A DNA stretch of 64,000 bases, from NCBI RefSeq assembly GCF_000003605.2, contig NW_003125956.1:7867-71866 (forward strand). The letters run 5' to 3'. Positions 1-13,680 of the stretch are shown in pieces (the stretch's first letter is position 1; each line of letters opens with the position of its first letter). The notes under the pieces are model-generated. The model ran no database searches and had not been told where the DNA came from. It was given only the letters and a program-made list of their open reading frames with translations. The DNA is from Saccoglossus kowalevskii (Eukaryota; Hemichordata; Enteropneusta; Harrimaniidae). The translations under genes were made by a program, and so were the position numbers.

Positions 1-960
1 TCATAGGGTCTATTAATAGGCAGACACTGACCAACACTAGCGTCTATTAATAGGCAGACACTGACCAACACTAGCGTTTATTAATAGGCAGACACTGACC
101 AACACTAGGGTTTATAATAGACATACACTGACCAACACTAGCGTTTATTAATAGGCACACACTGACCAACACTAGGGTTTATTAATAGGCAGACACTGAC
201 CAACACTAGCGTTTATTAATAGGCAGACACTGACCAACACTAGGGTTTATTAATAGACATACACTGACCAACACTAGCGTTTATTAATAGGCACACACTG
301 ACCAACACTAGGGTTTATTAATAGGCAGACACTGACCAACACTAGCGTTTATTAATAGGCAGACAATGACCAACACTAGGGTTTATTAATAGGCAGACAA
401 TGACCAACACTAGGGTTTATTAATAGGCACACACTGACCAACACTAGGGTTTATTAATATGCAGACACTGACCAACACTAGTGTCTATTAATAGGCAGAC
501 ACTGACCAACACTAGGGTTTATTAATAGGCATACACTGACCAACACTAGGGTTTATTAATAGGCAGACACTGACCTATACTAGGGTTTATTAATAGGCAT
601 ATACTGACCAACACTAGGGTTTATTAATAGGCATACACTGACCAACACTAGCGTTTATTAATAGACATACACTGACCAACACTAGCGTTTATTAATAGGC
701 ACAAACTGACCAACACTAGGGTCTATTAATAGGCAGACACTGACCAACACTAGCGTTTATTAATAGGCAGACACTGACCAACACTAGGGTTTATTAATAG
801 ACATACACTGACCCAACACTAGCGTTTATTAATAGGCACACACTGACCAACACTAGGGTTTATTAATAGGCATACACTGACCAACACTAGGGTTTATTAA
901 TAGGCACACACTGACCAACACTAGGGTTTATTAATAGGCAGACACTGACCAACACTAGTG
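1..960. repeat. Array domain rich in base-4-C and base-20-G monomers
   Basis: Monomers with C at base 4 (TAGCGTTT) and G at base 20 (GGCAGACACT) alternate here with base-17-A copies (TAGACATAC) and base-20-C copies (GGCACACACT). This composition fades after about 1 kb and returns only at about 40.7-42.5 kb. One monomer near 117 lacks a base (TTTATAATAG) and one near 811 gains a C (GACCCAACAC). The CpG-bearing base-4-C variant makes this one of the few CpG-containing parts of the array. Confidence 0.75.
320..745. repeat. Segmental copy, partner of 42068-42493
   Basis: Two successive monomers carry ACAATGACC (starting 363 and 397) and are followed by a base-20-C copy, a TAGTGTCTATT copy, a GACCTATAC copy, a GCATATACTG copy, base-4-C copies and a GCACAAACTG copy followed by TAGGGTCTATT. 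The same order occurs 41,748 bp downstream (ACAATG at 42111 and 42145). The two differ by scattered substitutions, for example TAATATGCAG here against TAATAGGCAG there. Confidence 0.85.
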
Positions 961-1230
961 TCTATTAATAGGCAGACACTGACCAACACTAGGGTTTATT
1001 AATAGGCATACACTGACAAACACTAGGGTTTATTAATAGGCACACACTGACCTATACTAGGGTTCATTAATAGACAGACACTGACCAACACTAGGGTTTA
1101 TTAATTGGCATACACTGACCAACACTAGCGTTTATTAATAGGCATACACTGACCAACACTAGCGTTTATTAATAGGCATACACTGACCTACACTAGGGTT
1201 TATTAATAGGCATACACTGACCAACACTAG

Positions 1231-1330
1231 GCATTATTAATAGGCATACACTGACCTTCACTAGGGTTTATTAATAGGCAGACACTAACCTATACTAGCG
1301 TTTATTAATAGGCATACACTGACCAACACT
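1231..1330. repeat. CATTATTAAT / CCTTCAC / ACTAACC module
   Basis: A recurrent three-monomer signature: a monomer starting TAGGCATTATT, then one ending GACCTTCAC, then one with CACTAACCTATAC. It also starts near 6705, 7385, 11659, 20731, 28575, 34356, 37279, 39411, 43111 and 48003, and the CATTATTAAT head alone occurs near 2419. Repetition of the same ordered rare variants at a dozen places shows copying of blocks rather than independent mutation. Confidence 0.85.
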
Positions 1331-2922
1331 AGGGTTTATTAATAGGCAGACACTGACCTTTACTAGGGATTATTAATAGGCATACACTGACCAACACTAG
1401 TTTTTCTTAATAGGCATACACTGACCAACACTAGGGTATATTATTAGGCAGACACTGACCAACACTAGGGTTTATTAATAGACATACACTGACCAACACT
1501 AGTTTTTATTAATAGGCATACACTGACCAACACTAGTGTCTATCAATAGGCAGACACTGACCTATACTAGGGTTTATTAATAGGCACAAACTGACCAACA
1601 CTAGGGTTTATTAATAGGCATACACTGACCAACACTAGGGTTTATTTATAGGCATACACTGACAAACACTAGGGTTTATTAATAGACAGACACTGACCAA
1701 TACTAGTGTTTATTAATAGGCACACACTGACCTATACTAGGGTTTATTAATAGACAGACACTGACCAACACTAGGGTTTATTAATAGGCATACATTGACC
1801 AACACTAGAGTTTATTAATAGGCATACACTGACCAACACTAGGGTCTATTAATTGGCAGACACTGACCAACACTAGGGTTTATTAATAGGCATACACTGA
1901 CCAACACTAGGGTGTATTAATAGGCATACACTGACCTACACTAGGGTTTATTAATAGGCATACACTGACCAACACTAGGGTTTATTAATAGGCATACACT
2001 GACCAACACTAGGCTTTATTAATAGGCATACACTGACCAACACTAGGGTTTATTAATAGGCATACACTGACCAACACTAGGGTTTATTAATAGGCACACA
2101 CTGACCAACACTAGGGTTTATTAATAGGCAGACACTGACCAACACTAGTGTCTATTAATAGGCAGACACTGACCAACACTAGGGTTTATTAATAGGCATA
2201 CACTGACCAACACTAGGGTTTATTAATAGGCACACACTGACCTATACTAGGGTTTATTAATAGACAGACACTGACCAACACTAGGGTTTATTAATTGGCA
2301 TACACTGACCAACACTAGCGTTTATTAATAGGCATACACTGACCAACACTAGCGTTTATTAATAGGCATACACTGACCTACACTAGGGTTTATTAATAGG
2401 CATACACTGACCAACACTAGGCATTATTAATAGGCATACACTGACCCAACACTAGGGTTTATTAATAGGCACACACTGACCTATACTAGGGTTTATTAAT
2501 AGGCATACACTGACCAACACTAGGGTTTATTAATAGGCAGACACTGACCTATACTAGGGTTTATTAATAGACAGACACTGACCAACACTAGGGTTTATTA
2601 ATAGGCATACATTGACCAACACTAGGGTTTATTAATAGGCATACACTGATCAACACTAGGGTCTATTAATAGGCAGACACTGACCAACACTAGGGTTAAT
2701 TAATAGGCATACACTGACCAACACTAGGGTTTATTAATAGGCATACACTGACCTACACTAGAGTTTATTAATAGGCATACACTGACCAACACTAGGGTTT
2801 ATTAATAGGCATACACTGACCAACACTAGGGTTAATTAATAGGCAGACACTGACCTATACTAGGGTTTATTAATAGGCATACACTGACCAACACTAGGGT
2901 TTATTAATAGGCAGACACTGAT

Positions 2923-3260
2923 GTATACTTGGGTTTATTAATAGGCATACACTGACCAACACTAGTTCTTATTAATAGGCATACACTGACAAACACTAGT
3001 GTCTATTAATAGGCAGACACTGACCTATACTAGGGTTTATTAATAGGCACAAACTGACCAACACTAGGGTTTATTAATAGGCATACACTGACCAACACTA
3101 GCGTTTATTAATAGGCATACACTGACCAACACTAGCGTTTATTAATAGGCATAAACTGACCAACACTAGTGTCTATTAATAGGCATACACTGACCAACAC
3201 TAGGGTGTATTAATAGGCATACACTGACCAACACTAGGGTTAATTAATAGGCATACACTG
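2923..3260. repeat. GATGTATAC tracer, class I (TTCTT context)
   Basis: The tracer monomer ends GATGTATAC and is followed by TTGGG in place of TAGGG. In class I the next monomer starts TAGTTCTTATT, then come GACAAACAC, TAGTGTCTATT, GACCTATAC, GCACAAACTG, two base-4-C copies, GCATAAACTG and TAGTGTCTATT. Other class I copies start near 10836, 11142, 12128, 29681, 29987, 44567, 44873 and 62733 (coordinate of the G in GTATAC). Confidence 0.85.
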
Positions 3261-4250
3261 ACCAACACTAGGGTTTATTAATAGGCATACACTGACCAAC
3301 ACTAGTGTCTATCAATAGGCATACACTGACCAACACTAGTGTTCATTAATAGGCATACACTGACCAACACTAGGGTTTATTTAATAGGCATACACTGACT
3401 AACACTAGGGTTTATTTAATAGGCATACACTGACCAACAATAGGGTTTATTAATAGGCACAAACTGACCAACACTAGGGTTTATTAATAGGCATACACTG
3501 ACCAACACTAGGGTTTTTTAATAGGCATACACTGACCAACACTAGGGTTTATTAATAGGCAGACACTGACCAACACTAGAGTCTATTAATAGGGAGACAC
3601 TGACCAACACTAGGGTTTATTAATAGGCATACACTGACCAACACTAGGGTTTATTAATAGGCAGACACTGACCTATACTAGGGTTTATTAATAGACAGAC
3701 ACTGACCAACACTAGGGTTTATTAATAGGCATACATTGACCAACACTAGGGTTTATTAATAGGCATACACTGATCAACACTAGGGTCTATTAATAGGCAG
3801 ACACTGACCACAACTAGGGTTTATTAATAGGCATACACTGACCAACACTAGGGTTTATTAATAGGCACACACTGACCAACACTAGGGTTTATTAATAGGC
3901 ATACACTGACCAACACTAGGGTTTATTAATAGGCATACACTGACCAACACTAGGGTTTATTATTAGGCAGACACTGATCAACACTAGGGTCTATTAATAG
4001 GCAGACACTGACCAACACTAGGGTTTATTAATAGGCATACACTGACCAACACTAGGGTTTATTAATAGGCATACACTGACCTACACTAGAGTTTATTAAT
4101 AGGCATACACTGACCAACACTAGGGTTTATTAATAGGCATACACTGACCAACACTAGGGTTTATTAATAGGCAGACACTGACCTATACTAGGGTTTATTA
4201 ATAGGCATACACTGACCAACACTAGGGTTTATTAATAGGCAGACACTGAT

Positions 4251-4590
4251 GTATACTTGGGTTTATTAATAGGCATACACTGACCAACACTAGTTTTTAT
4301 TAATAGGCATACACTGACCAACACTAGGGTTTATTAATAGGCAGACACTGACCAACACTAGGGTTTATTAATAGACATACACTGACCAACACTAGTTTTC
4401 ATTAATAGGCATACACTGACAAACACTAGTGTCTATTAATAGGCAGACACTGACCTACACTAGGGTTAATTAATAGGCACAAACTGACCAACACTAGGGT
4501 TTATTAATAGGCATACACTGACCAACACTAGCGTTTATTAATAGGCATACACTGACCAACACTAGCGTTTATTAATAAGCATAAACTGAC
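4251..4590. repeat. GATGTATAC tracer, class J (TTTTT, AGACATAC context)
   Basis: Here the tracer is followed by a TAGTTTTTATT monomer, a GGCAGAC copy, a TAGACATAC copy, a second TAGTTTTTATT copy, then GACAAACAC, TAGTGTCTATT and, in most copies, GACCTACAC with TAGGGTTAATT and GCACAAACTG. Other class J copies start near 8594, 14147, 21337, 24397 and 38385; those at 47589 and 56895 start as J but switch to class I content after three monomers, so they are hybrids. Confidence 0.8.
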
Positions 4591-4949
4591 CAACACTAGT
4601 GTCTATTAATAGGCATACACTGACCAACACTAGGGTTTATTAATAGGCATACACTGACCAACACTAGGGTTAATTAATAGGCATACACTGACCAACACTA
4701 GGGTTTATTAATAGGCATACACTGACCAACACTAGTGTCTATCAATAGGCATACACTGACCAACACTAGTGTTTATTAATAGGCATACACTGACCAACAC
4801 TAGGGTTTATTAATAGGCATACACTGACCAACACTAGGGTTTATTAATAGGCATACAGTGACCAACAATAGGGTTTATTAATAGGCACAAACTGACCAAC
4901 ACTAGGGTTTATTAATAGGCATACACTGACCAACACTAGGGTTTATTAA

Positions 4950-5500
4950 TAGGCATACATTGACCAACACTAGTTTTTATTAATAGGCATACACTGACCA
5001 ACACTAGGGTTTATTAATAGGCAGACACTGACCAACACGAGGGTTTATTAATAGACATACACTGACCAACACTAGTTTTTATTAATAGGCATACACTGAC
5101 CAACACTAGTGTCTTTTAATAGGCAGACACTGACCTATACTAGGGTTTATTAATAGGCACAAACTGACCAACACTAGGGTTTATTAATAGGCATACACTG
5201 ACCAACACTAGGGTTTATTAATAGGCATATACTGACCGAAACTAGGGTTAATTAATAGGCATACACTGACCAACACTAGGGTTTATTAATAGGCATACAC
5301 TGACCAACACTAGTGTGTATTAATAGGCATACACTGACCAACACTAGTGTGTATTAATAGGCATACACTGACCAACACTAGTGTTTATTAATAGGCATAC
5401 ACTGACCAACACTAGGGTTTATTAATAGGCATATACTGACCAACGCTAGGGTTTATTAATAGCCATACACTGACCAACACTAGGGTTTATTAATAGGCAC
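4950..5500. repeat. Headless class H module
   Basis: This carries the class H order (GCATACATTGACC, TAGTTTTTATT, CACGAGGG, TAGACATAC, TAGTGTCTTTT, GACCTATAC, GCACAAACTG, GACCGAAAC, TAGGGTTAATT, TAGTGTGTATT, AACGCTAG, TAGCCATAC), but an ordinary monomer stands where the GATGTATAC tracer would be. Equivalent headless copies are near 21995-22570, 54270-54805 and 61990-62535. The shared missing head suggests one ancestral exchange followed by copying. Confidence 0.8.
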
Positions 5501-8031
5501 ACACTGACCAACACTATGGTTTATTAATAGGCATACACTGACCAACACTAGGGTTTATTAATAGGCAGACACTGACCAACACTAGTGTCTATTAATAGGC
5601 AGACACTGACCAACACTAGGGTTTATTAATAGGCATACACTGACAAACACTAGGGTTTATTAATAGGCACACACTGACCTATACTAGGGTTTATTAATAG
5701 ACAGACACTGACCAACACTAGGGTTTATTAATAGGCATACATTGACCAACACTAGAGTTTATTAATAGGCATACACTGACCAACACTAGGGTGTATTAAT
5801 TGGCAGACACTGACCAACACTAGGGTTTATTAATAGGCATACACTGACCAACACTAGGGTGTATTAATAGGCATACACTGACCTACACTAGGGTTTATTA
5901 ATAGGCATACTCTGACCAACACTAGGGTTTATTAATAGGCATACACTGACCAACACTAGGGTTTATTAATAGGCAGACACTGACCTATACTAGGGTTTAT
6001 TAATAGGCATACACTGACCAACACTAGGCTTTATTAATAGGCATACACTGACCAACACTAGGGTTTATTAATAGGCATACACTGACCAACACTAGAGTTT
6101 ATTAATAGGCACACACTGACCAACACTAGGGTTTAATTATAGGCATACACTGACCAACACTAGTGTCTATTAATAGGCATACACTGACCAACACTAGTGT
6201 TTATTAATAGGCATACACTGACCAATACTAGGGTTTATTAATAGGCATACACTGACCAACACTAGGGTTTATTAATAGGCAGACACTGACCTATACTAGG
6301 GATTATTAATAGGCACACACTGACCAACACTAGGGTTTATTAATAGGCATACACTGACCAACACTAGGGTTTATTAATAGGCATACACTGACCAACACTA
6401 GGGTTTATTAATAGGCAGACACTGACCAACACTAGTGTCTATTAATAGGCAGACACTGACCAACACTAGGGTTTATTACTAGGCATACACTGACAAACAC
6501 TAGGGTTTATTAATAGGCACACACTGACCTATACTAGGGTTTATTAATAGACAGACACTGACCAACACTAGGGTTTATTAATTGGCATACACTGACCAAC
6601 ACTAGCGTTTATTAATAGGCATACACTGACCAACACTAGCGTTTATTAATAGGCATACACTGACCTACACTAGGGTTTATTAATAGGCATACACTGACCA
6701 ACACTAGGCATTATTAATAGGAATACACTGACCTTCACTAGTGTTTATTAATAGGCAGACACTAACCTATACTAGGGTTTATTAATAGGCATACACTGAC
6801 CAACACTAGGGTTTATTAATAGGCAGATACTGACCAACACTAGGGTTTATTAATAAACATACACTGACCAACACTAGTTTTTATTAATAGGCATACACTG
6901 ACCAACACTAGTGTCTATTAATAGGCAGACACTGACCTATACTAGAGTTTATTAATAGGCACAAACTGACCAACACTAGGGTTTATTAATTGGCATACAC
7001 TGACCAATAGTTGGGTTTATTAATAGGCATACACTGACCAACACTAGGGTTTATTAATAGGCATACACTGACCAACACTAGGGTTTATTAATAGGCACAC
7101 ACTGACCAACACTAGGGTTTATTAATAGGCACACACTGAGCAACACTAGGGTTTATTAATAGGCATACACTGACCAACACTGGGGTTTATTAAAAGGCAT
7201 ACACTGACCAACACTAGGGTTTATTAATAGGCATACACTGACCAACACTAGTGTTCATTAATAGGCATACACTGACCAACACTAGCGTTTATTAATAGGC
7301 ATACACTGACCTACACTAGGGTTTATTAATTGGCATACACTGACCAACACTAGCGTTTATTAATAGGCATACACTGACCAACACTAGGCATTATTAATAG
7401 GCATACACTGACCTTCACTAGGGTTTATTAATAGGCAGACACTAACCTATACTAGGGTTTATTAATAGGCATACACTGACCAACACTAGGGTTTTTTAAT
7501 AGGCAGACACTGACCTATACTAGGGATTATTAATAGGCATACACTGACCAACACTAGTTTTTCTTTAATAGGCATACACTGACCAACACTAGGGTATATT
7601 AATAGGCAGACACTGACCAACACTAGGGTTTATTAATAGACATACACTGACCAACACTAGTTTTTATTAATAGGCATACACTGACCAACACTAGTGTCTA
7701 TCAATAGGCAGACACTGACCTATACTAGGGTTTATTAATAGGCACAAACTGACCAACACTAGGGTTTATTAATAGGCACAAACTGACCAACACTAGGGTT
7801 TATTAATAGGCATACACTGACCAACACTAGGGTTTATTTATAGGCATACACTGACAAACACTAGCGTTTATTAATAGGCATACACTGACCAACACTAGTG
7901 TCTATTAATAGGCAGACACTGACCAACACTAGGGTTTATTAATAGACAGACACTGACCAATACTAGTGTTTATTAATAGGCATACACTGATCAACACTAG
8001 GGTTTATTAATAGACATAGACTGACCAACAC

Positions 8032-8055
8032 TAGGGTTTATTAATATGCATACAC
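8032..8055. repeat. 24-bp short monomer, copy 1
   Basis: This monomer lacks 10 bp: the two ACACT words at bases 21-25 and 31-35 of the normal unit are collapsed into one, giving TATGCATACACTAGTTTC across the joint. It is preceded by a TAGACATAGAC monomer, carries T at base 16, and is followed by TAGTTTCTATT, as in all seven copies. Confidence 0.95.
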
Positions 8056-8900
8056 TAGTTTCTATTAATAGGCAGACACTGACCAACACTAGGGTTTATT
8101 AATAGGCACACACTGACCAACACTAGGGTTTATTAATAGGCACACACTGACCAACACTAGGGTTTATTAATAGGCATACACTGACCAACACTAGGGTTTA
8201 TTAATAGGCAGACACTGACCTATACTAGGGTTTATTAATAGACAGACACTGACCAACACTAGGGTTTATTAATAGGCATACATTGACCAACACTAGGGTT
8301 TATTAATAGGCATACACTGATCAACACTAGGGTCTATTAATAGGCAGACACTGACCAACACTAGGGTTTATTAATAGGCATACACTGACCAATACTAGGG
8401 TTTATTAATAGGCATACACTGACCTACACTAGAGTTTATTAATAGGCATACACTGACCAACACTAGGGTTTATTAATAGGCATACACTGACCAACACTAG
8501 GGTTTATTAATAGGCAGACACTGACCTATACTAGGGTTTATTAATAGGCATACACTGACCAACACTAGGGTTTATTAATAGGCAGACACTGATGTATACT
8601 TGGGTTTATTAATAGGCATACACTGACCAACACTAGTTTTTATTAATAGGCATACACTGACCAACACTAGGGTTTATTAATAGGCAGACACTGACCAACA
8701 CTAGGGTTTATTAATAGACATACACTGACCAACACTAGTTTTTATTAATAGGCATACACTGACAAACACTAGTGTCTATTAATAGGCAGACACTGACCTA
8801 CACTAGGGTTAATTAATAGGCACAAACTGACCAACACTAGGGTTTATTAATAGGCATACACTGACCAACACTAGCGTTTATTAATAGGCATACACTGACC
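8040..8900. repeat. Segmental copy, partner of 37831-38691
   Basis: From the 24-bp monomer through a class J tracer, the order of variants matches 37831-38691 at a constant offset of 29,791 bp: the short-monomer joint is at 8051 and 37842, the tracer G at 8594 and 38385, and a rare CAATACTAGGG monomer falls at the same offset. Differences seen by eye are few, for example TTTATTAAT here against TTTGTTAAT near 37911. Confidence 0.85.
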
Positions 8901-9589
8901 AACACTAGCGTTTATTAATAAGCATAAACTGACCAAGACTAGTGTCTATTAATAGGCATACACTGACCACCACTAGGGTTTATTAATAGGCATACACTGA
9001 CCAACACTAGGGTTAATTAATAGGCATACACTGACCAACACTAGGGTTTATTAATAGGCATACACTGACCAACACTAGTGTCTATCAATAGGCATACACT
9101 GACCAACACTAGTGTTTATTAATAGGCATACACTGACCAACACTAGGGTTTATTAATAGGCATACACTGACCAACACTAGGGTTTATTAATAGGCATACA
9201 CTGACCAACAATAGGGTTTATTAATAGGCACACACTGACCATCACTAGGGTTTATTAATAGGCATACACTGACCAACACTAGGGTTTATTAATAGGCATA
9301 CACTGACCAACACTAGTGTGTATTAATATGCATACACTGACCAACACTAGTGTTTATTAATAGGCATACACTGACCAACACTAGGGATATTTAATAGGCA
9401 TACACTGACCAACACTAGGGTTTATTAATAGGCACACACTGACCATCACTAGGGTTTATTAATAGGCATACACTGACCAACACTAGGGTTTATTAATAGG
9501 CATACACTGACCAACACTAGTGTGTATTAATATGCATACACTGACCAACACTAGTGTTTATTAATAGGCATACACTGACCAACACTAGG

Positions 9590-9645
9590 GTTTATTATAG
9601 GCATACACTGACAAACACTAGTGTCTATTATAGGCATACACTGAC
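9590..9645. repeat. Two 33-bp monomers
   Basis: Two neighbouring units each lack one A in the TATTAATA core (TTTATTATAGG and CTATTATAGG). They account exactly for the 2-bp shortfall from a multiple of 34 between the tracers at 8594 and 10836. They may be real slippage or consensus error. Confidence 0.85.
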
Positions 9646-10835
9646 CTATACTAGGGTTTATTAATAGACAGACACTGACCAACACTAGGGTTTATTAATA
9701 GGCATACATTGACCAACACTAGGGTTTATTAATAGGCATACACTGATCAACACTAGGGTCTATTAATAGGCAGACACTGACCAACACTAGGGTTTATTAA
9801 TAGGCATACACTGACCAACACTAGGGTTTATTAATAGGCATACACTGACCTACACTAGAGTTTATTAATAGGCACACACTGACCAACACTAGGGTTTATT
9901 AATAGGCATACCCTGACCAACACTAGGGTTTATTAATAGGCATACACTGACCAACACTAGGGTTTATTAATAGGCAGACACTGACCAACACTAGTGTCTA
10001 TTAATAGGCAGACACTGACCAACACTAGGGTTTATTAATAGGCATACACTGACAAACACTAGGGTTTATTAATAGGCACACACTGACCTATACTAGGGTT
10101 TATTAATAGACAGACACTGACCAACACTAGGGTTTATTAATAGGCATACATTGGCCAACACTAGAGTTTATTAATAGGCATACACTGACCAACACTAGGG
10201 TCTATTAATTGGCAGACACTGACCAACACTAGGGTTTATTAATAGGCATACACTGACCAACACTAGGGTTTATTAATAGGCACACACTGACCAACACTAG
10301 GGTTTGTTAATAGGCACACACTGACCAACACTAGGGTTTATTAATAGGCATACACTGACCAACACTAGGGTTTATTAATAGGCAGACACTGACCTATACT
10401 AGGGTTTATTAATAGGCAGACACTGACCAACACTAGGGTTTATTAATAGGCATACACTGACCAACACTAGGGTTTATTAATAGGCATACACTGACCTACA
10501 CTAGAGTTTATTAATAGGCATACACTGACCTATACTAGGGTTTATTAATAGACAGACACTGACCAACACTAGGGTTTATTAATAGGCATACATTGACCAA
10601 CACTAGGGTTTATTAATAGGCATACACTGATCAACACTAGGGTCTATTAATAGGCAGACACTGACCAACACTAGGGTTTATTAATAGGCATACACTGACC
10701 AACACTAGGGTTTATTAATAGGCATACACTGACCTACACTAGAGTTTATTAATAGGCATACACTGACCAACACTAGGGTTTATTAATAGGCATACACTGA
10801 CCAACACTAGGGTTTATTAATAGGCAGACACTGAT

Positions 10836-11300
10836 GTATACTTGGGTTTATTAATAGGCATACACTGACCAACACTAGTTCTTATTAATAGGCATACACT
10901 GACAAACACTAGTGTCTATTAATAGGCAGACACTGACCTATACTAGGGTTTATTAATAGGCACAAACTGACCAACACTAGGGTTTATTAATAGGCATACA
11001 CTGACCAACACTAGCGTTTATTAATAGGCATACACTGACCAACACTAGCGTTTATTAATAGGCATAAACTGACCAACACTAGTGTCTATTAATAGGCATA
11101 CACTGACCAACACTAGGGTTTATTAATAGGCATACACTGATGTATACTTGGGTTTATTAATAGGCATACACTGACCAACACTAGTTCTTATTAATAGGCA
11201 TACACTGACAAACACTAGTGTCTATTAATAGGCAGACACTGACCTATACTAGGGTTTATTAATAGGCACAAACTGACCAACACTAGGGTTTATTAATAGG
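10836..11300. repeat. 306-bp (nine-monomer) tandem duplication, locus 1
   Basis: Two class I tracers lie exactly 306 bp apart (10836 and 11142). The second copy follows the first for about five monomers, through GCACAAACTG, then switches near 11300 to a different sequence marked by GCATACCCTG. The same 306-bp spacing is found at 29681/29987 and 44567/44873. Confidence 0.9.
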
Positions 11301-12127
11301 CATACCCTGACCAACACTAGGGTTTATTAATAGGCATACACTGACCAACACTAGGGTTTATTAATAGGCAGACACTGACCAACACTAGTGTCTATTAATA
11401 GGCAGACACTGACCAACACTAGGGTTTATTAATAGGCATACACTGACCAACACTAGGGTTTATTAATAGGCACACACTGACCTATACTAGGGTTTATTAA
11501 TAGACAGACACTGACCAACACTAGGGTTTATTAATTGGCATACACTGACCAACACTAGCGTTTATTAATAGGCATACACTGACCAACACTAGCGTTTATT
11601 AATAGGCATACACTGACCTACACTAAGGTTTATTAATAGGCATACACTGACCAACACTAGGCATTATTAATAGGCATACACTGACCTTCACTAGGGTTTA
11701 TTAATAGGCAGACACTAACCTATACTAGGGTTTATTAATAGGCATACACTGACCTATACTAGGGTTTATTAATAGACAGACACTGACCAACACTAGGGTT
11801 TATTAATAGGCATACATTGACCAACACTAGGGTTTATTAATAGGCATACACTGATCAACACTAGGGTCTATTAATAGGCAGACACTGACCAACACTAGGG
11901 TTTATTAATAGGCATACACTGACCAACACTAGGGTTTATTAATAGGCATACACTGACCTACACTAGAGTTTATTAATAGGCATACACTGACCAACACTAG
12001 GGTTTATTAATAGGCATACACTGACCAACACTAGGGTTTATTAATAGGCAGACACTGACCTATACTAGGGTTTATTAATAGGCATACACTGACCAACACT
12101 AGGGTTTATTAATAGGCAGACACTGAT

Positions 12128-13195
12128 GTATACTTGGGTTTATTAATAGGCATACACTGACCAACACTAGTTCTTATTAATAGGCATACACTGACAAATA
12201 CTAGTGTCTATTAATAGGCAGACACTGACCTATACTAGGGTTTATTAATAGGCACAAACTGACCAACACTAGGGTTTATTAATAGGCATACACTGACCAA
12301 CACTAGCGTTTATTAATAGGCATACACTGACCAACACTAGCGTTTATTAATAGGCATAAACTGACCAACACTAGTGTCTATTAATAGGCATACACTGACC
12401 AACACTAGGGTTTATTAATAGGCATACCTGATAGGCATACACTGACCAACACTAGGGTTAATTAATAGGCATACACTGACCAACACTAGGGTTTATTAAT
12501 AGGCATACACTGACCAACACTAGTGTCTATCAATAGGCATACACTGACCAACACTAGTGTTCATTAATAGGCATACACTGACCAACACTAGGGTTTATTA
12601 ATAGGCATACACTGACCAACACTAGGGTTTATTAATAGGCATACACTGACCAACAATAGGGTTTATTAATAGGCACAAACTGACCAACACTAGGGTTTAT
12701 TAATAGGCATACACTGACCAACACTAGGGTTTTTTAATAGGCATACACTGACCAACACTAGGGTTTATTAATAGGCAGACACTGACCAACACTAGTGTCT
12801 ATTAATAGGGAGACACTGACCAACACTAGGGTTTATTAATAGGCATACACTGACCAACACTAGGGTTTATTAATAGGCAGACACTGACCTATACTAGGGT
12901 TTATTAATAGACAGACACTGACCAACACTAGGGTCTATTAATAGGCAGACACTGACCAACACTAGGGTTTATTAATAGGCATACACTGACTAACACTAGG
13001 GTTTATTAATAGGCATACACTGACCTACACTAGAGTTTATTAATAGGCATACACTGACCAACACTAGAGTTTATTAATAGGCATATACTGACCAACACAA
13101 GGGTTTATTAATAGGCAGACACTGACCTATATTAGGGTTTACTAATAGGCATACACTGACCAACACTAGGGTTTATTAATAGGCAGACACTGATG
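12128..13195. repeat. Class I unit with a 21-bp loss
   Basis: The interval to the next tracer is 1,067 bp, which is 32 monomers minus 21 bp. The loss is at 12406-12452, where a 47-bp piece stands in for two monomers: GGCATACCTGATAGGCATAC joins the 3' part of one unit to the middle of another. The rest, including TAGGGTTTTTTAATAGG and TTAATAGGGAGACAC, matches other units near 30.5-30.7 and 57.4-57.5 kb. Confidence 0.85.
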
Positions 13196-13680
13196 TATAC
13201 TTGGGTTTATTAATAGGCATACATTGACCAACACTAGTTTTTATTAATAGGCATACACTGACCAACACTAGGGTTTATTAATAGGCAGACACTGACCAAC
13301 ACGAGGGTTTATTAATAGACATACACTGACCAACACTAGTTTTTATTAATAGGCATACACTGACCAACACTAGTGTCTTTTAATAGGCAGACACTGACCT
13401 ATACTAGGGTTTATTAATAGGCACAAACTGACCAACACTAGGGTTTATTAATAGGCATACACTGACCGAAACTAGGGTTAATTAATAGGCATACACTTTC
13501 CAACACTAGGGTTTATTAATAGGCATACACTGACCAACACTAGTGTGTATTAATATGCATACACTGACCAACACTAGTGTTTATTAATAGGCATACACTG
13601 ACCAACACTAGGGTTTATTAATAGGCATACACTGACCAACGCTAGGGTTTATTAATAGCCATACACTGACCAACACTAGG
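13195..13680. repeat. Class H module
   Basis: Tracer, then GCATACATTGACC, TAGTTTTTATT, CACGAGGG, TAGACATAC, TAGTGTCTTTT, GACCTATAC, GCACAAACTG, GACCGAAAC, TAGGGTTAATT, TAGTGTGTATT, TAGTGTTTATT, AACGCTAG and TAGCCATAC. The tracer-to-AACG distance is 446 bp, the shorter of the two common lengths (446 and 480). It carries ACTTTCCAAC near 13497, shared with the copy near 27445. Confidence 0.85.
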
